In this document: positions 10,369 through 19,414 of the stretch, in pieces
Layout of the letters: every line of letters starts with the position of its first letter
How positions within the stretch are numbered: position 1 is the first letter of the stretch
Source of the DNA: Pseudoneurospora amorphoporcata
Taxonomy: Eukaryota > Ascomycota > Sordariomycetes > Sordariales > Sordariaceae
NCBI GenBank assembly: GCA_033297205.1
Contig: MU859416.1
Coordinates: 1 to 19,516, forward strand
Direction of reading: 5' to 3'
DNA: 19,516 bases
The notes under the pieces: generated by a model
The model's input: only the letters and a program-made list of their open reading frames with translations
Told to the model about the DNA's origin: nothing
Databases searched by the model: none
Translations under genes and position numbers: made by a program

Positions 10369-12101
10369 ATGTCGACATCACAATCATTTTTCCTCGTTGG
10401 CGACGAGCCATCAACTGCCCGCGGCATCGTTGTCGATCCCAAGTGGAAGCTTGAGGAGCTCAAGAGGGCTGTTGGCCTTGCCCATCATATTGCTGTGCCT
10501 ACCGGTATGTCAACAAACCCCTTTCCCGTCTTACATCTCACGACTGGAACTCACACTAACTAACAACCACAGGCATCACCTTCCACTTTGACACCGATGA
10601 CGAGAAGGAGCTCAAGACCGTCGAGGATGTCCTCAAGGCTTCCAGCCCCGTCGCCTGCAGAATCGATGGCAATCCCGTCCGCGACCCCCAGGGCCCCGAG
10701 GGTCTCCCCGTCGTCGGTTCCTACTACGAGATCTTCCCCGACCACTTGGGCAACCACTACAGACTGTTCCGCAAGTACGGCCACGTTATCAAGACCACCA
10801 ACATGGGCAAGCTCAACTACCTGACCGACGACCCGAACGTGGCTCTCGTCGCCCTCACCGAGTCGGCCTACTTCACCAAGAAGATCCAAGAGGAGCACCC
10901 CCTGTTCGGCATCAAGGACAACTCCGCCATCTTCATCGGCGACACCGAGACCGAGAACTGGCGTCTCGCCCACAAGTTCCTCCCGCCCGCCATGGGTCCC
11001 AAGGCCGTCTGCCACTATACCCCTCTGATGCAGGACTGCGTGCGCGGCGCCTTCAAGGTATTTGACGAGCTTGACAGCCGCGGCGAGTCCTGGAACGTAT
11101 ACCAGTATATGGTCAAGCTGGCCTCACAGACGGTCGGCAAGTTCTCCCTGGGCTTCGACTACCACCACTTCGACGCCGTCGACACGCCCGTACACTCGCT
11201 CGTCACCAACATCGTCAACTTGTTGGCGCTCAACAAGAAGGTCACCGCCCGCGGCAGCTGGTACCAGCACCTGCCCTTCGGCGACCCTGCCAAGCTTAAG
11301 GAGGTGCGCAAGGTCACCTACCAACAGCTCGCCGAGGTCGTCGACGCGGCCCCCAGCTCGGGCATCCAGAACCTGCCCCTCAACGAGGCCGCCATTAAGG
11401 CCTCGTGCGTGGCCGACTACCTCGTCAACGCGGTCGACGAAAAGGGCGAGCACTTCCCCAAGGGCCTGGTCCTCTCCAACATGCTGGTCGTCACCGGCGC
11501 CGGCTACACCACCACCTCCTCCCTCTTGTCCTGGTGCATCTACTGCATCGTCACCTACCCCAAGATGCAAGAGAGTCTCCTGCAGGAACTCATCGACTAC
11601 GGCATCAACGCCGAGACCGACTGGGACCCGGACCTCGCTCACTCGCTCCCCTTCCTCGACGCCTTCCTCAAAGAGACCCAACGTCTGCACAACGCCTCGT
11701 TCCAGCCCGGCCGCACCACCAAGACCGACGTCGTCCTTCCGGGTGGCTTCCGCCTGCCCGAGAACGTAGTCATGATTCCCGCTCTCTACGCCATCCACAC
11801 CAACCCCGAGCACTGGCACGATCCCTTCCGCTTCGACCCCGACCGCTGGGAGACGGAGGAGGTCAAGAACCGCCACCGCGGCGCTTACATGCCGTTCGCC
11901 ACGGGCGCTCGGTCGTGCATTGGATTTAACTTTGCGCTGCTGGAGATCAAGATCCTCTTGTCGGAGCTGGTGTACAGGTACAAGTTCACCAGGGAAGGGT
12001 TTGAGGCGATTGAGTATGATCCCGAGTTCCAGCTTATCAGGCCGCTTAACTTGTATGTCACTGCTAAGAGGAGGACGGAGTGGCCTGCTAAGAGCGCTTA
12101 A
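10369..12101 (+). CDS. Cytochrome P450 with ubiquitin-like N-terminal extension
   Basis: Two exons, 10369-10504 and 10573-12101, encode 554 residues. The 68-base intron has a GTATGT donor, a CTAAC branch site and a CACAG acceptor. P450 hallmarks: hinge QGPEGLPVVG near 85-94; C-helix ENWRLAHK near 174-181; I-helix TGAGYTTTS at 353-361; ExxR KETQR at 412-416; FDPDRW at 466-471; heme loop FATGARSCIG at 487-496 with Cys494 as the iron ligand. The C-helix and I-helix resemble CYP102/CYP505 fatty-acid hydroxylases, but there is no fused reductase, so electrons must come from another protein. The family's usual N-terminal transmembrane anchor is absent. Instead residues 1 to about 80 have predicted strand, strand, helix, strand, helix, strand order, like a ubiquitin fold. 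The I-helix acidic residue is replaced by Thr358. The reaction is probably hydroxylation of a hydrophobic substrate; the substrate is unknown. The ATG at 10369 is the first in frame after the TATA box. Confidence 0.93.
10505..10572 (+). other. Intron of the P450 gene
   Basis: The GTATGT donor follows ACCG at 10504, an ACTAACTAAC branch region sits just before the acceptor, and the CACAG acceptor ends at 10572. It splits Gly46 in phase 1 and interrupts the N-terminal extension, so the extension is joined to the P450 body only after splicing. Confidence 0.9.
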
Positions 12102-12797
12102 GCGGTGCGAGAAATGTGATGATGGGTCGTGGATTCCTTTTTGTTGTCAAGTGTTGCATCTAGGGGCATTTTGTCGGTGTTTTTTCGGTTACATTAGATC
12201 TTCTAGACTTTTTTCTGTTGCATGGGTGGGTTTTGTACATACTTGTTTACTCTCTACTGCCTTCCTGGTTGACGTGAAATGGAACACCGGATACTACTAC
12301 AACCATCGTGCGCTTTACTAGTGATGTGATTGGTGTCCGTCATTGTCGATGATGCCTCCGGCGGGCCCATCCGGGGAGGGACCTCGCTTCGCTCGAGTGG
12401 AAGATGTTGGGATAGAGACTTAGAGAAATCAGTGAGTGCACCGATGGCAAGTTTCGCAAATTTCCGTCTCTCCGGTCAGCAAAGACCTGCCCCTCTAGGT
12501 CATCGACCGCCGCAGGATGCATGGCCGGCAGGTGCCAACAGTTCATCCCATATACGTGTAAAGGAACTGACGTAAACATGAACCCCAAACATCCAAGTCA
12601 AAACATTTCCAATACAAAAACTCCGCGTATGCTATGTCTACAATGCCATCCTAACCCATCGTGTATTTCCATATCCAATGTCTTTGTCCCAGTTAATGGT
12701 CCCATGTCTATCCCATCATTCAAAAACCATGTTGAATACCCGTCTATACCTCTAGTTCCCCTGAAATATCCAATGGACCAGTTACAGGGCATCATCA
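12102..12797. other. Convergent 3' region between P450 and regulator
   Basis: About 700 bases lie between two convergent stop codons. They should hold both 3' untranslated regions. T-rich stretches near 12138-12220 could contribute to 3' end formation of the P450 transcript, but no exact signal is assigned. No gene is seen. Confidence 0.6.
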
Positions 12798-15796
12798 TCA
12801 CCGCCCATAACTCTCCTTCAAAGCCCTCAAGGCCCTCGAATGCGGTCCCGAATGCCTCACATTCGTATCCGCATCCAACCACTCACTCTCCCTCTCCTCC
12901 TTTTCCAGCACTCCAATCAGCTTTTGAACCAATGGCTCGCTCCTCCTCGTCCACTCGTCTCTTAGTGCTTGCATCCCACCTCCGTTTCCTCCCTGCTGGG
13001 TTTGCTGATTCCCAGTAGTAGAAGACGGATCCCCGACCAAAAACTTCCTCAACATCACCGCCGAACTAACCACATTATGCACAAACGGCCACGACCGACA
13101 CACGGTCGGACTCAACTGGTACATATCCAAAAAGCCACGAACAGCTTCAGTGGCGTGCATCGCGTACTCGCTCGTCAGTTGCTCTTCCTCTTGGCCCTGG
13201 ATCCCGACGGCATCATACCCCTGCTGGTGATCCTCCCGCAGCGAGTCGACGCATAGCCGGTATATCCTGCACAAGACACTGGCCACGTGAATTTGAAGTC
13301 CCAAGCGTTCTAGATGTTTTTGGAGGGTTTTGCATTGCGAGTCATCCCTCAGATACTGGACTGAATCCTCCAAGACCGTGTCGAACTGCCGCTTGAAAGA
13401 CAGCAGCGAGCGGATCTGCGAGTAGCGACGGTCTTTTTCGGTGCCGAGCAAGGTGGTGGGGGATTGGGAGGTGGCTGTACCTTCGCGGGCCCAGTCGAGA
13501 ATGACGAGGCAGACGCGGAAGACGGCTTCTGTGAAGGTGTACTCCGCGGGGTCCGGGTGTTGACCGTGTTGATTGGAGCTGGAGGAGCGGGAAGAGGCAA
13601 GATGGCGGTGGGCGCCGAACATGTCGTTGTGTAGGATGGCGGAGGTGGCGAGGGGTGGGCGGTCGTAGGTGAAGGAGAGGAAGGCGTCTTGCCAGATGAT
13701 CATGCGCCTGTTTGCGCGGGAAGGTAAGTGATTGCAGGTAAGAATGGGAGAGGAAGGGAGGAAGAGGACTAACCAAAGATGCGCCGCCTGGCTACGATGA
13801 ACTTCGCTCGCCCACGCACCCTGGGACCCCGGCAGCGAGGCCTCATGCAACCCGATACTTTGTGCCAACCTGATCGTTGCGCCGAGGAGTATCCAAGCAC
13901 TGTTTGTCTCTAGGTTATTCCTGAGACAGTGGCCCACCAGAGCCATGGCTTGGATTTGGTTCAAGTCCGTCTTGAAGAAGAGGTTGGCTGTTCTAAGACA
14001 CTGGAATGCGGAACAAACTGTTCCCCGTTAGCACCCTAATTCCTCCCAAGGGGGCAAGGGAACTCACCGAAAACCTTGCTCCTCAAATACCTCTCCTGCG
14101 CCGTATCCTCACTAAACTGCGTCCCACACGCCAGGACACTGAACAACAACGCCATCCAACTCGGATCCGTATTCTCCTCGATCCAACTCGTCGTCGACCC
14201 TCCTCCCATTCCATTCCCATTCCCTCCCTCCGCCTCCTGTTGCTGCGCCCTACTCATCATCGGCTGCCTCGACAGGAAAGCATAGATGCTCGCTCGAAAC
14301 TCGTCAAGCGCCACGAGGAGCGGATAAAACGGATACACGAACGTCTCGAAAGCCTGCCAGTACCGAATGATATCACTCTGACAAGGTAGCGTCCGACACA
14401 CATCCCCCAGCTTCGCCTCGGACGTCCACAGGTTCGTAAACGGATACGTCTGCGGCGTCAGCTGGACTTCGTGGTGCCTGGCGCCTGCTCCGCCCGGTCC
14501 GTTGAGGCCGCCATCCCCGCCGAGGGAGAAGAGAGGGGCGGGGTCTTGGAAGCAGCCGAGCGAAAGGGGAGGATCGGCGCGCTTGCCGAGGAAGATGGTG
14601 GCGCCCGTGGCTTCTTCGACGAATTGTTTTCCGCGGCAGGGGGGGGTTGACTCGAGTTGGGAGATGGCAGGCGGGGTCCCGCCGTAGTGGGCTTGGGTGG
14701 ATGAGGGTTTGCGGCTGTGGTTGTGGCTGTTGTTGTTGTTTTTGTTGTTGTTGTTGTTGCCGTAAGTGGTGGTAGTTGTGGTGATGGTTGATGTGCTTTG
14801 AAGGAAGTTTGAGGTAGCTACTAACGAGTCTAGACGGGGGAGGAGGTCAGGAGTGTCGCGGTGGTGGTGCTCGGAGTACTGAGAGATCGAGGGTGTTTGC
14901 GCATCCTGTTGTTGTTGGGAGTATGGTTGGTGGTTGCTGGCATTCTGATATGCCCGGTTGGACCGGCGCTGGACCAGGTCCGACCTGAGGGATTGTATTT
15001 GCCTTTCGATATTTTCGAGACGTTCCAGAATGGCGTCGTCATCAGCTTGCAGTTGTGGTTGCTGGCCTTGTACTAATGGTGGAAGATAGTTGTCTCTGGG
15101 TAGGGGTTTTGGTGAGACTGTTTCGTGTGGTCCTCTCCTTTGTTGCTGTGATGGAGGTGGATATCCCGAACTAACATCCACCAGGACAATGTCAGTAAGC
15201 GTATAAGGGAAGAAAAGGAAAGAAGAATCGCCCACACACCATCCGTTCACTCCGACATCGTGGTTTGCAATGGTGCTTGGAGAGCTATGGTCAACATAGC
15301 CATTGTGCTGTTGCTGTTGTTGCCCCGTTGTCGTGGGGTCAAAGGCAGAAAACCCATTACTACCGCCGCCATAAAGATCGCCACCGACCGATCTTGGCGA
15401 ACTAGCCGCAACTGACGGGACAGACTGAACCGAAATCCCTTTGGGATCCGTCGACTTGGTCACTGACGAAGCTCCAGGGGTGGTAGTGACCCTCCGACAC
15501 AGCGAGACGTGATCCCTCTTCACGCAGTTGGAACATGGAAGACCGCCATCGCACCGGACCTTGCGGTGTCGGCAAGGGAAACAGGACTTGACATCGCGGG
15601 CCTTGCGCTTGTGCCTCAACAGCTCGGTGACCAGCGCCGTGTTGTAGCCATTGATGCCATCGGAGACGGCCGAGACGTCAACCGGGATCGTTGGTACAGC
15701 CCCAGACACATGGGTGTTACTGACACTTGGCGAGGGGGAGGGGAAGGGATTGGAGGAGCTTTCTGCTGTCGTCGGCCGAGCTATTCGGGGGTCCAT
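12798..15796 (-). CDS. Zn2Cys6 transcription factor with Fungal_trans domain
   Basis: Four exons (15796-15240, 15170-14068, 14017-13774, 13707-12798) encode 937 residues; introns are 69, 50 and 66 bp. Six cysteines at 72, 75, 82, 88, 91 and 100 form the C-x2-C-x6-C-x5-C-x2-C-x8-C zinc cluster that binds CGG-type DNA sites. Basic residues RHRKVR lie between the second and third cysteines. A short coiled coil (about 229-255, ILERLENIERQIQSLRSDL) probably allows dimerisation. A long low-complexity linker with Q, T and N runs follows. From about 456 onward is the fungal-specific middle homology region, including YWQAFETFVYPFYPLL, QIQAMALVG and LWRMIIWQDAFLSF before DRPP. Splicing at 14067/14018 and 13773/13708 restores those last motifs. 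The first intron is a multiple of three and has no stop, so its retention would give a 960-residue form. It may regulate the neighbouring P450 and reductase; that is inferred from position only. Confidence 0.9.
14711..14790 (-). repeat. Low-complexity trinucleotide tract in the regulator
   Basis: GTT/GTG-type repeats on the plus strand encode runs of Thr and Asn in the linker of the Zn2Cys6 protein. Such tracts are prone to length change between strains. They lie outside the zinc cluster and the middle homology region. Confidence 0.75.
15171..15239 (-). other. In-frame 69-base intron of the regulator
   Basis: The donor GTGTGT starts at 15239, an ACTGAC branch site lies about 25 bases before the acceptor, and the acceptor GTTAG ends at 15171. 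Splicing turns Trp186 into Cys186 and removes 23 hydrophobic codons. Because the length is a multiple of three and no stop occurs, open-reading-frame tools would miss it. Confidence 0.75.
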
Positions 15797-16450
15797 CTGA
15801 TGTTGGGATGGAAGATCTTTACAGGGTATCGGTTATCAGGGTAAGTTAAGGAAACAATATGCAGGTTCTCTCTCTGATGATCGTAGGATCGAACGAGCAG
15901 TGTACTGTCTGTGGCTTGTTGCCCGTCTTGGTGGTACTATGATGACGCTTGAATAGAAAGATGGATGTAACTCGGTACACTCGGCTGGTCCGCTGGCCCG
16001 ATTGACTCCCCTGTTCCGGAGTAGTCAGTGGTCAACAATGATGTGATGAACGGATGTGGATGTTGGTATGTGGATGTTGGTATGTGGAATAGGGTGCATT
16101 GGTAGCATTGGCATTGGCATAGAGGGACTCGGATCCAGAGGTGTCTATCAGAGGAAGAACTGACTGAGAATTGATAGTGGATGATGGTATTGCAGACAAG
16201 GGTGGGACGAATCTACTGTGTGGTACTGGGGACCAGGCCCTTGATCGAGACGAACCGATATCTGGTCGGTGCCTGGGGGCCTGTGACGACGGCTATGGAC
16301 ATGTCCGTACAATGCCGGTGCCGTAGTGGAAATTCGGTGAGAAAAATGGCAAAGCAGAATCGACGATTCCAAAGAGGCCCGGACTGGGGGACTGCCGAAA
16401 CCTCCTAGCGGACGGGTCACTGTCGAGTGTCGGGTAGTGTTCGATAGGAA
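15797..16450 (-). promoter_or_regulatory. Upstream region of the Zn2Cys6 gene
   Basis: This is about 650 bases between the regulator start codon and the AT-rich repeat block. It has normal base composition and short tandem repeats at 16054-16088 and 16097-16119. No TATA box was assigned. Small open frames at 16148-16465 on either strand show no domain. Confidence 0.5.
16054..16088 (+). repeat. 14-base tandem repeat, 2.5 copies
   Basis: The unit ATGTGGATGTTGGT occurs twice perfectly (16054-16067 and 16068-16081), with half of a third copy to 16088. A second small run of CATTGG units follows at about 16097-16119. Both lie upstream of the Zn2Cys6 gene. Confidence 0.85.
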
Positions 16451-16850
16451 CTGAAAATATAGCATTTTTACCTTTCCTATTAAACTTTCGAAAAGTTACG
16501 CTAATTTAAGATCTCTACTCATGCTCGTGCACCTTATCTACCAGAATTAGAAAAATCTTTCTATCTTTATTAATGATACCTTTTACAACAAATTAATAAG
16601 AATGCTAAAATCCTTCTAATTACTAGTACTATTATCGACAGCAGTGATATCTCTAATCTATTAAGCTCGTAATAAGAGTATCTATAAAGAGTATACCCTT
16701 CGTAATAAACTAAAGCGCAATACCTAAGACGTATTTTGCTATTATTATAACTAGGACCAAATAATTAGTATTACTTACTTATAATCTAACCTCAATAACA
16801 ACATAAGATATTAAGTTTATTAAATTAATTAGCAACTCTAGGACCAAAAT
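16451..16850. other. AT-rich, RIP-like relic sequence
   Basis: TA-rich DNA with stops in all frames examined. CTAGGACCAAA occurs twice, near 16751 and again near 16838. It reads like a mutated repeat, but the parent element is not recognisable. Confidence 0.55.
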
Positions 16851-17053
16851 TGTCACAGCACGTAGATCTCAAGAGATGGGCACGAATAATCTAACGTAAT
16901 TAATAAATAAGTAAAGATAAAGAAGGAAGAGGAAGCTAATTATATCAGATAGAAGGAGTGAGGTCCTTATAAGTAGGAAGGACAATATAGGATAGAAGAT
17001 GAAAGATTAGAATAACTATGTAATCTGGCACATATTTTAGCTCAGCCGTGACA
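16851..17053 (+). mobile_element. Solo LTR-like element, 203 bp
   Basis: It begins TGTCAC and ends GTGACA, a perfect 6-base terminal inverted repeat with the TG...CA ends of LTRs. The flanks are AAAAT (16846-16850) and AGAAT (17054-17058), a 5-base target duplication with one G-to-A difference. No coding sequence is inside. The strand is arbitrary. It shares the TGTnACAGCA start and the CCGTGACA end with the element at 19216-19343. Confidence 0.65.
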
Positions 17054-17091
17054 AGAATAATATTTATTATTATATTGTAGTATTTAATAAT

Positions 17092-17841
17092 GAGAAGCGC
17101 TACTCGCACGTTGGCAAAACTCTACTCGCACGTGGATCCACATTTTTTTCCCATACATAACCCGAACCCTGGCGACCTGCTATGGTCCCACACCCATCTA
17201 GGTTGTACCGTGCCCGCCAAGCTCCCAGATTTCAGCCTAGTACACGTTTAGACCCCTGCAGTCGTACTGCACTGGCCACCCTGGTCTGGGCGCCCAGACT
17301 AGCCCAGACTGAGCAGTCTAACTCGTGATTTTCTGGCACCAGCACTAGTGCCTTGTCGCACTACTTCCTTTACCAAACTACTATCGTATACATCACCACA
17401 TTGTAATCCTTCAATCCACTACGTCGCGCATTATTAGATATTATTAAGTAAACAAAGCGCTAGCATCTATCGATAGTATGGAATGATCCATCATTTTTCT
17501 GTACGTTTCCCTAGCTAATTGCGATGTAGATGACCGATGTAGTGACCCAGCCGACGGGCGTATGCGACTGTGCCGCTAAATGCCTTGTAAGACCGCTATA
17601 TAAATGCCCTGTAAGAACTAGGTCTGGGTACAAATCTAAGAGTGCGTACGCTGCAGTTTAGAATTTGGGCTTGGTATGGTATAGCAACCTTGAAAGATTG
17701 AAATGCCCAGATGTGCTTAGCGAAATTTATAAAAGAATACATCTACTATAGCAGACTTCGAGCGGGTTCGGGTTATGTATGGGAAAAAAATGTGGATCCA
17801 CGTGCGAGTAGAGTTTTGCCAACGTGCAAGTAGCGCTTCTC
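17092..17841. mobile_element. Non-autonomous TIR DNA transposon, 750 bp
   Basis: The ends 17092-17169 and 17764-17841 are 78-base inverted repeats that start GAGAAGCGCTACT and differ at one base, a C/T transition. Flanks TTAATAAT (17084-17091) and TTAATAAA (17842-17849) look like an 8-base target duplication with one mismatch. CTACTCGCACGT is repeated within each terminal region, exactly in the left copy and with one change in the right. The 594-base interior has no transposase frame. An 8-base duplication with subterminal repeats suggests a hAT-type passenger element, but the family is not certain. Confidence 0.85.
17284..17299. repeat. 16-base perfect palindrome inside the TIR element
   Basis: GTCTGGGCGCCCAGAC is its own reverse complement, and AGCCCAGACT follows directly at 17301-17310. 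It may fold into a hairpin. Its role, if any, is unknown. Confidence 0.8.
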
Positions 17842-18259
17842 TTAATAAAAATTATAATTAATCTACAACTCTTTCGAATATTAAATTAGTAAATTAATAT
17901 TCTTATTAACTATTTTTGTACCTACAAATTACAATTCTGTTAACGTGTAGCTAGTACTGTGCCTTGTAACTACCTTGTACTACCCTGTAGTATAGAAGGC
18001 TGATTGCTGAGGACACTATTCCTTCTACGTCATGGAATCAGTCGAATCAGCCCCCACAGAATCTACTAGAACACAGAGGTTTGACCACTGCGTTCTAGAT
18101 TCTCGAACCTATTCAGTATTCTCCCTAGATTGATTTGGCATTATAGAATATAATAGAAACTCATAGATTCAACTCTTTCCTTTTATGGTATAGTACTCTT
18201 ATAAGCACTTCTACACTCTAGAAGCTTCTAGACACTCAACATTTATGTATATAAAGACC
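17842..18259. other. Repeat-flanking sequence, no gene
   Basis: The first part is AT-rich; from about 17990 it is of normal composition. GGCTGATT near 17998 and AATCAGCC near 18045-18052 form a small inverted repeat. No coding region or element boundary is recognised other than the start of the next repeat at 18260. Confidence 0.5.
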
Positions 18260-18372
18260 TGTTACGAACTTGAGCGACACAGGGGTCGCCCAAGCCTTCA
18301 GGACCTGGTAGCCCCGCCCAGAGGAACCAGTGTAACCCTCAGAAACCAAGAAAGGCACCCAAGCATGCACGG

Positions 18373-18456
18373 GCTCACAGGATGCACAGTGCTCACTGGT
18401 GAGCCAGGGCTCACGGTGAGCAGGTGCTCACGGGTGAGCCAACACCACGAGTGAGC
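18373..18456. repeat. Tandem GCTCAC/GTGAGC palindrome array
   Basis: GCTCAC begins at 18373, 18391, 18409 and 18426, and GTGAGC at 18399, 18416, 18434 and 18451. They repeat every 17-18 bases and pair as three palindromes GCTCAC-N(1-2)-GTGAGC with spare half-sites at each end. The array sits about 50 bases upstream of a TATA-like sequence in the repeat arm, so a protein-binding or enhancer role is possible. Confidence 0.9.
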
Positions 18457-18721
18457 AGCATCACCATAGGCATAGAGACACAAGAAGCAGCTACAAGGCA
18501 TGGAGTATAAAGGGACGACTGGAGAACTCAGATTGTCAGATAGTTCGACAGTAGTCAATTGATCTTTATCACCGAGACACGTATAACGCTACCATACTTG
18601 TTGTGAACCTTTTAGCTTCACCGAACAGCACTGATAGTCTTTACCTTCAGCTATCCCACTTAGGCAGATCAGACTGCCGTTCGTCACAAGACCTCTCCTC
18701 TCCGTTAGTTAGTCACTCCTT

Positions 18722-18749
18722 AAGCAAGCAAGCAAGCAAGTAAGCAAGG
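18722..18749 (+). repeat. AAGC microsatellite
   Basis: About seven AAGC units with one variant (AAGT) occur inside the repeat arm. Confidence 0.9.
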
Positions 18750-19028
18750 ACACTCAAGCAATACAATACGGTCTTTTCTTATAGTACAGAGTTCACTATA
18801 ATAAGTTGTTTTCCACAGTATAGAGTTCACTGTAATCTTCTGTCTTGAGAGCAGAGTCCTCTCTAAGACCTCTTTTACAACACTCCTATTGTATCTGCAA
18901 TCACGCTGCTTCCTTCAGCACTGCTGTCGTACCACCGCTTCCGCTCCGCTCAGCTACAAGTGCATAGTTCACTGTAGCATCCCTATACTAGTACTATCAT
19001 CATAGGCTAGTTAGGGCATTGCAGCAAA

Positions 19029-19414
19029 TATATAGTATTATTAATATAATTATTAACTACCTAAAGTAATATACTTCTACTGTTTACAATATAAAAAAAG
19101 CTTAATTAATTGAGAATATTTTAACGTTTAAAATCTGTGATATATTTTACGTACCAAATAGTAACTTTTAAAACTTTAAATAGTATAAAGAGTTGTTATT
19201 TCTTAAGTATATTGTTGTGACAGCATGCGTGCTGTCGCAACTATATAAGACCACTTGAGGAACTGAATTGCTAGCTTCAGTTACTTGTATCCTTTTGTAA
19301 GAACATAGCCTGGTTAGTGTAGTGGTCTGCCAGCGCCGTGACAATTGTAAAATAACAGTTCACTTAATATACTCCTTATATTAAGAGTATTTGATGTTCT
19401 AACTAATAGTATTA
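19029..19414. other. Spacer between inverted arms B and C
   Basis: This 386-base AT-rich loop lies between the two arms. It contains the LTR-like insertion at 19216-19343 and no gene. Without that insertion and one copy of its target duplication the loop would be about 253 bases. Confidence 0.6.
19216..19343 (+). mobile_element. Solo LTR-like element, 128 bp, with ATTGT target duplication
   Basis: It begins TGTGACAGC and ends CCGTGACA, with perfect 5-base duplications ATTGT at 19211-19215 and 19344-19348. The first bases form a hairpin, GACAGCA (19219-19225) facing TGCTGTC (19230-19236). TATATAAG lies at 19242-19249. Near the end, TGGTTAGTGTAGTGGT resembles a tRNA A-box. No coding sequence is inside, so it is best read as a solo LTR or a very small non-autonomous retroelement nested in the larger repeat. 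The strand is arbitrary. Confidence 0.75.

Larger units (their letters stand above)
18260..19028 (+). mobile_element. Long inverted-repeat element, left arm (copy B)
   Basis: This 769-base arm starts TGTTACGAACTTGAGC. The start is fixed by the end of copy D (CGTAACA at 571), beyond which homology stops. The inner end is fixed by copies A and C, which also diverge after GCAGCAAA. Within the arm are a GCTCAC/GTGAGC array, a TATA-like GTATAAAGG near 18504, an AAGC microsatellite, and three AGTTCACT subrepeats (18783-18802, 18817-18836, 18959-18978). It shows little RIP compared with copy D. It could be a fold-back type transposon arm or an LTR lying opposite an inverted second LTR; no coding sequence is present to decide. 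Confidence 0.75.

Noticed and set aside
11124..11876. A 250-codon minus-strand open frame
   Set aside because: It is antisense to the P450 and has the same shadow-type composition, with no motif.
18245..18558. Small open frames on both strands over the repeat arm
   Set aside because: They run across the GCTCAC/GTGAGC array and the element border, which makes coding use unlikely.
19306..19335. A tRNA gene suggested by the A-box-like TGGTTAGTGTAGTGGT
   Set aside because: There is no B-box (GGTTCGA-type) downstream and no cloverleaf; the sequence lies at the end of an LTR-like element.
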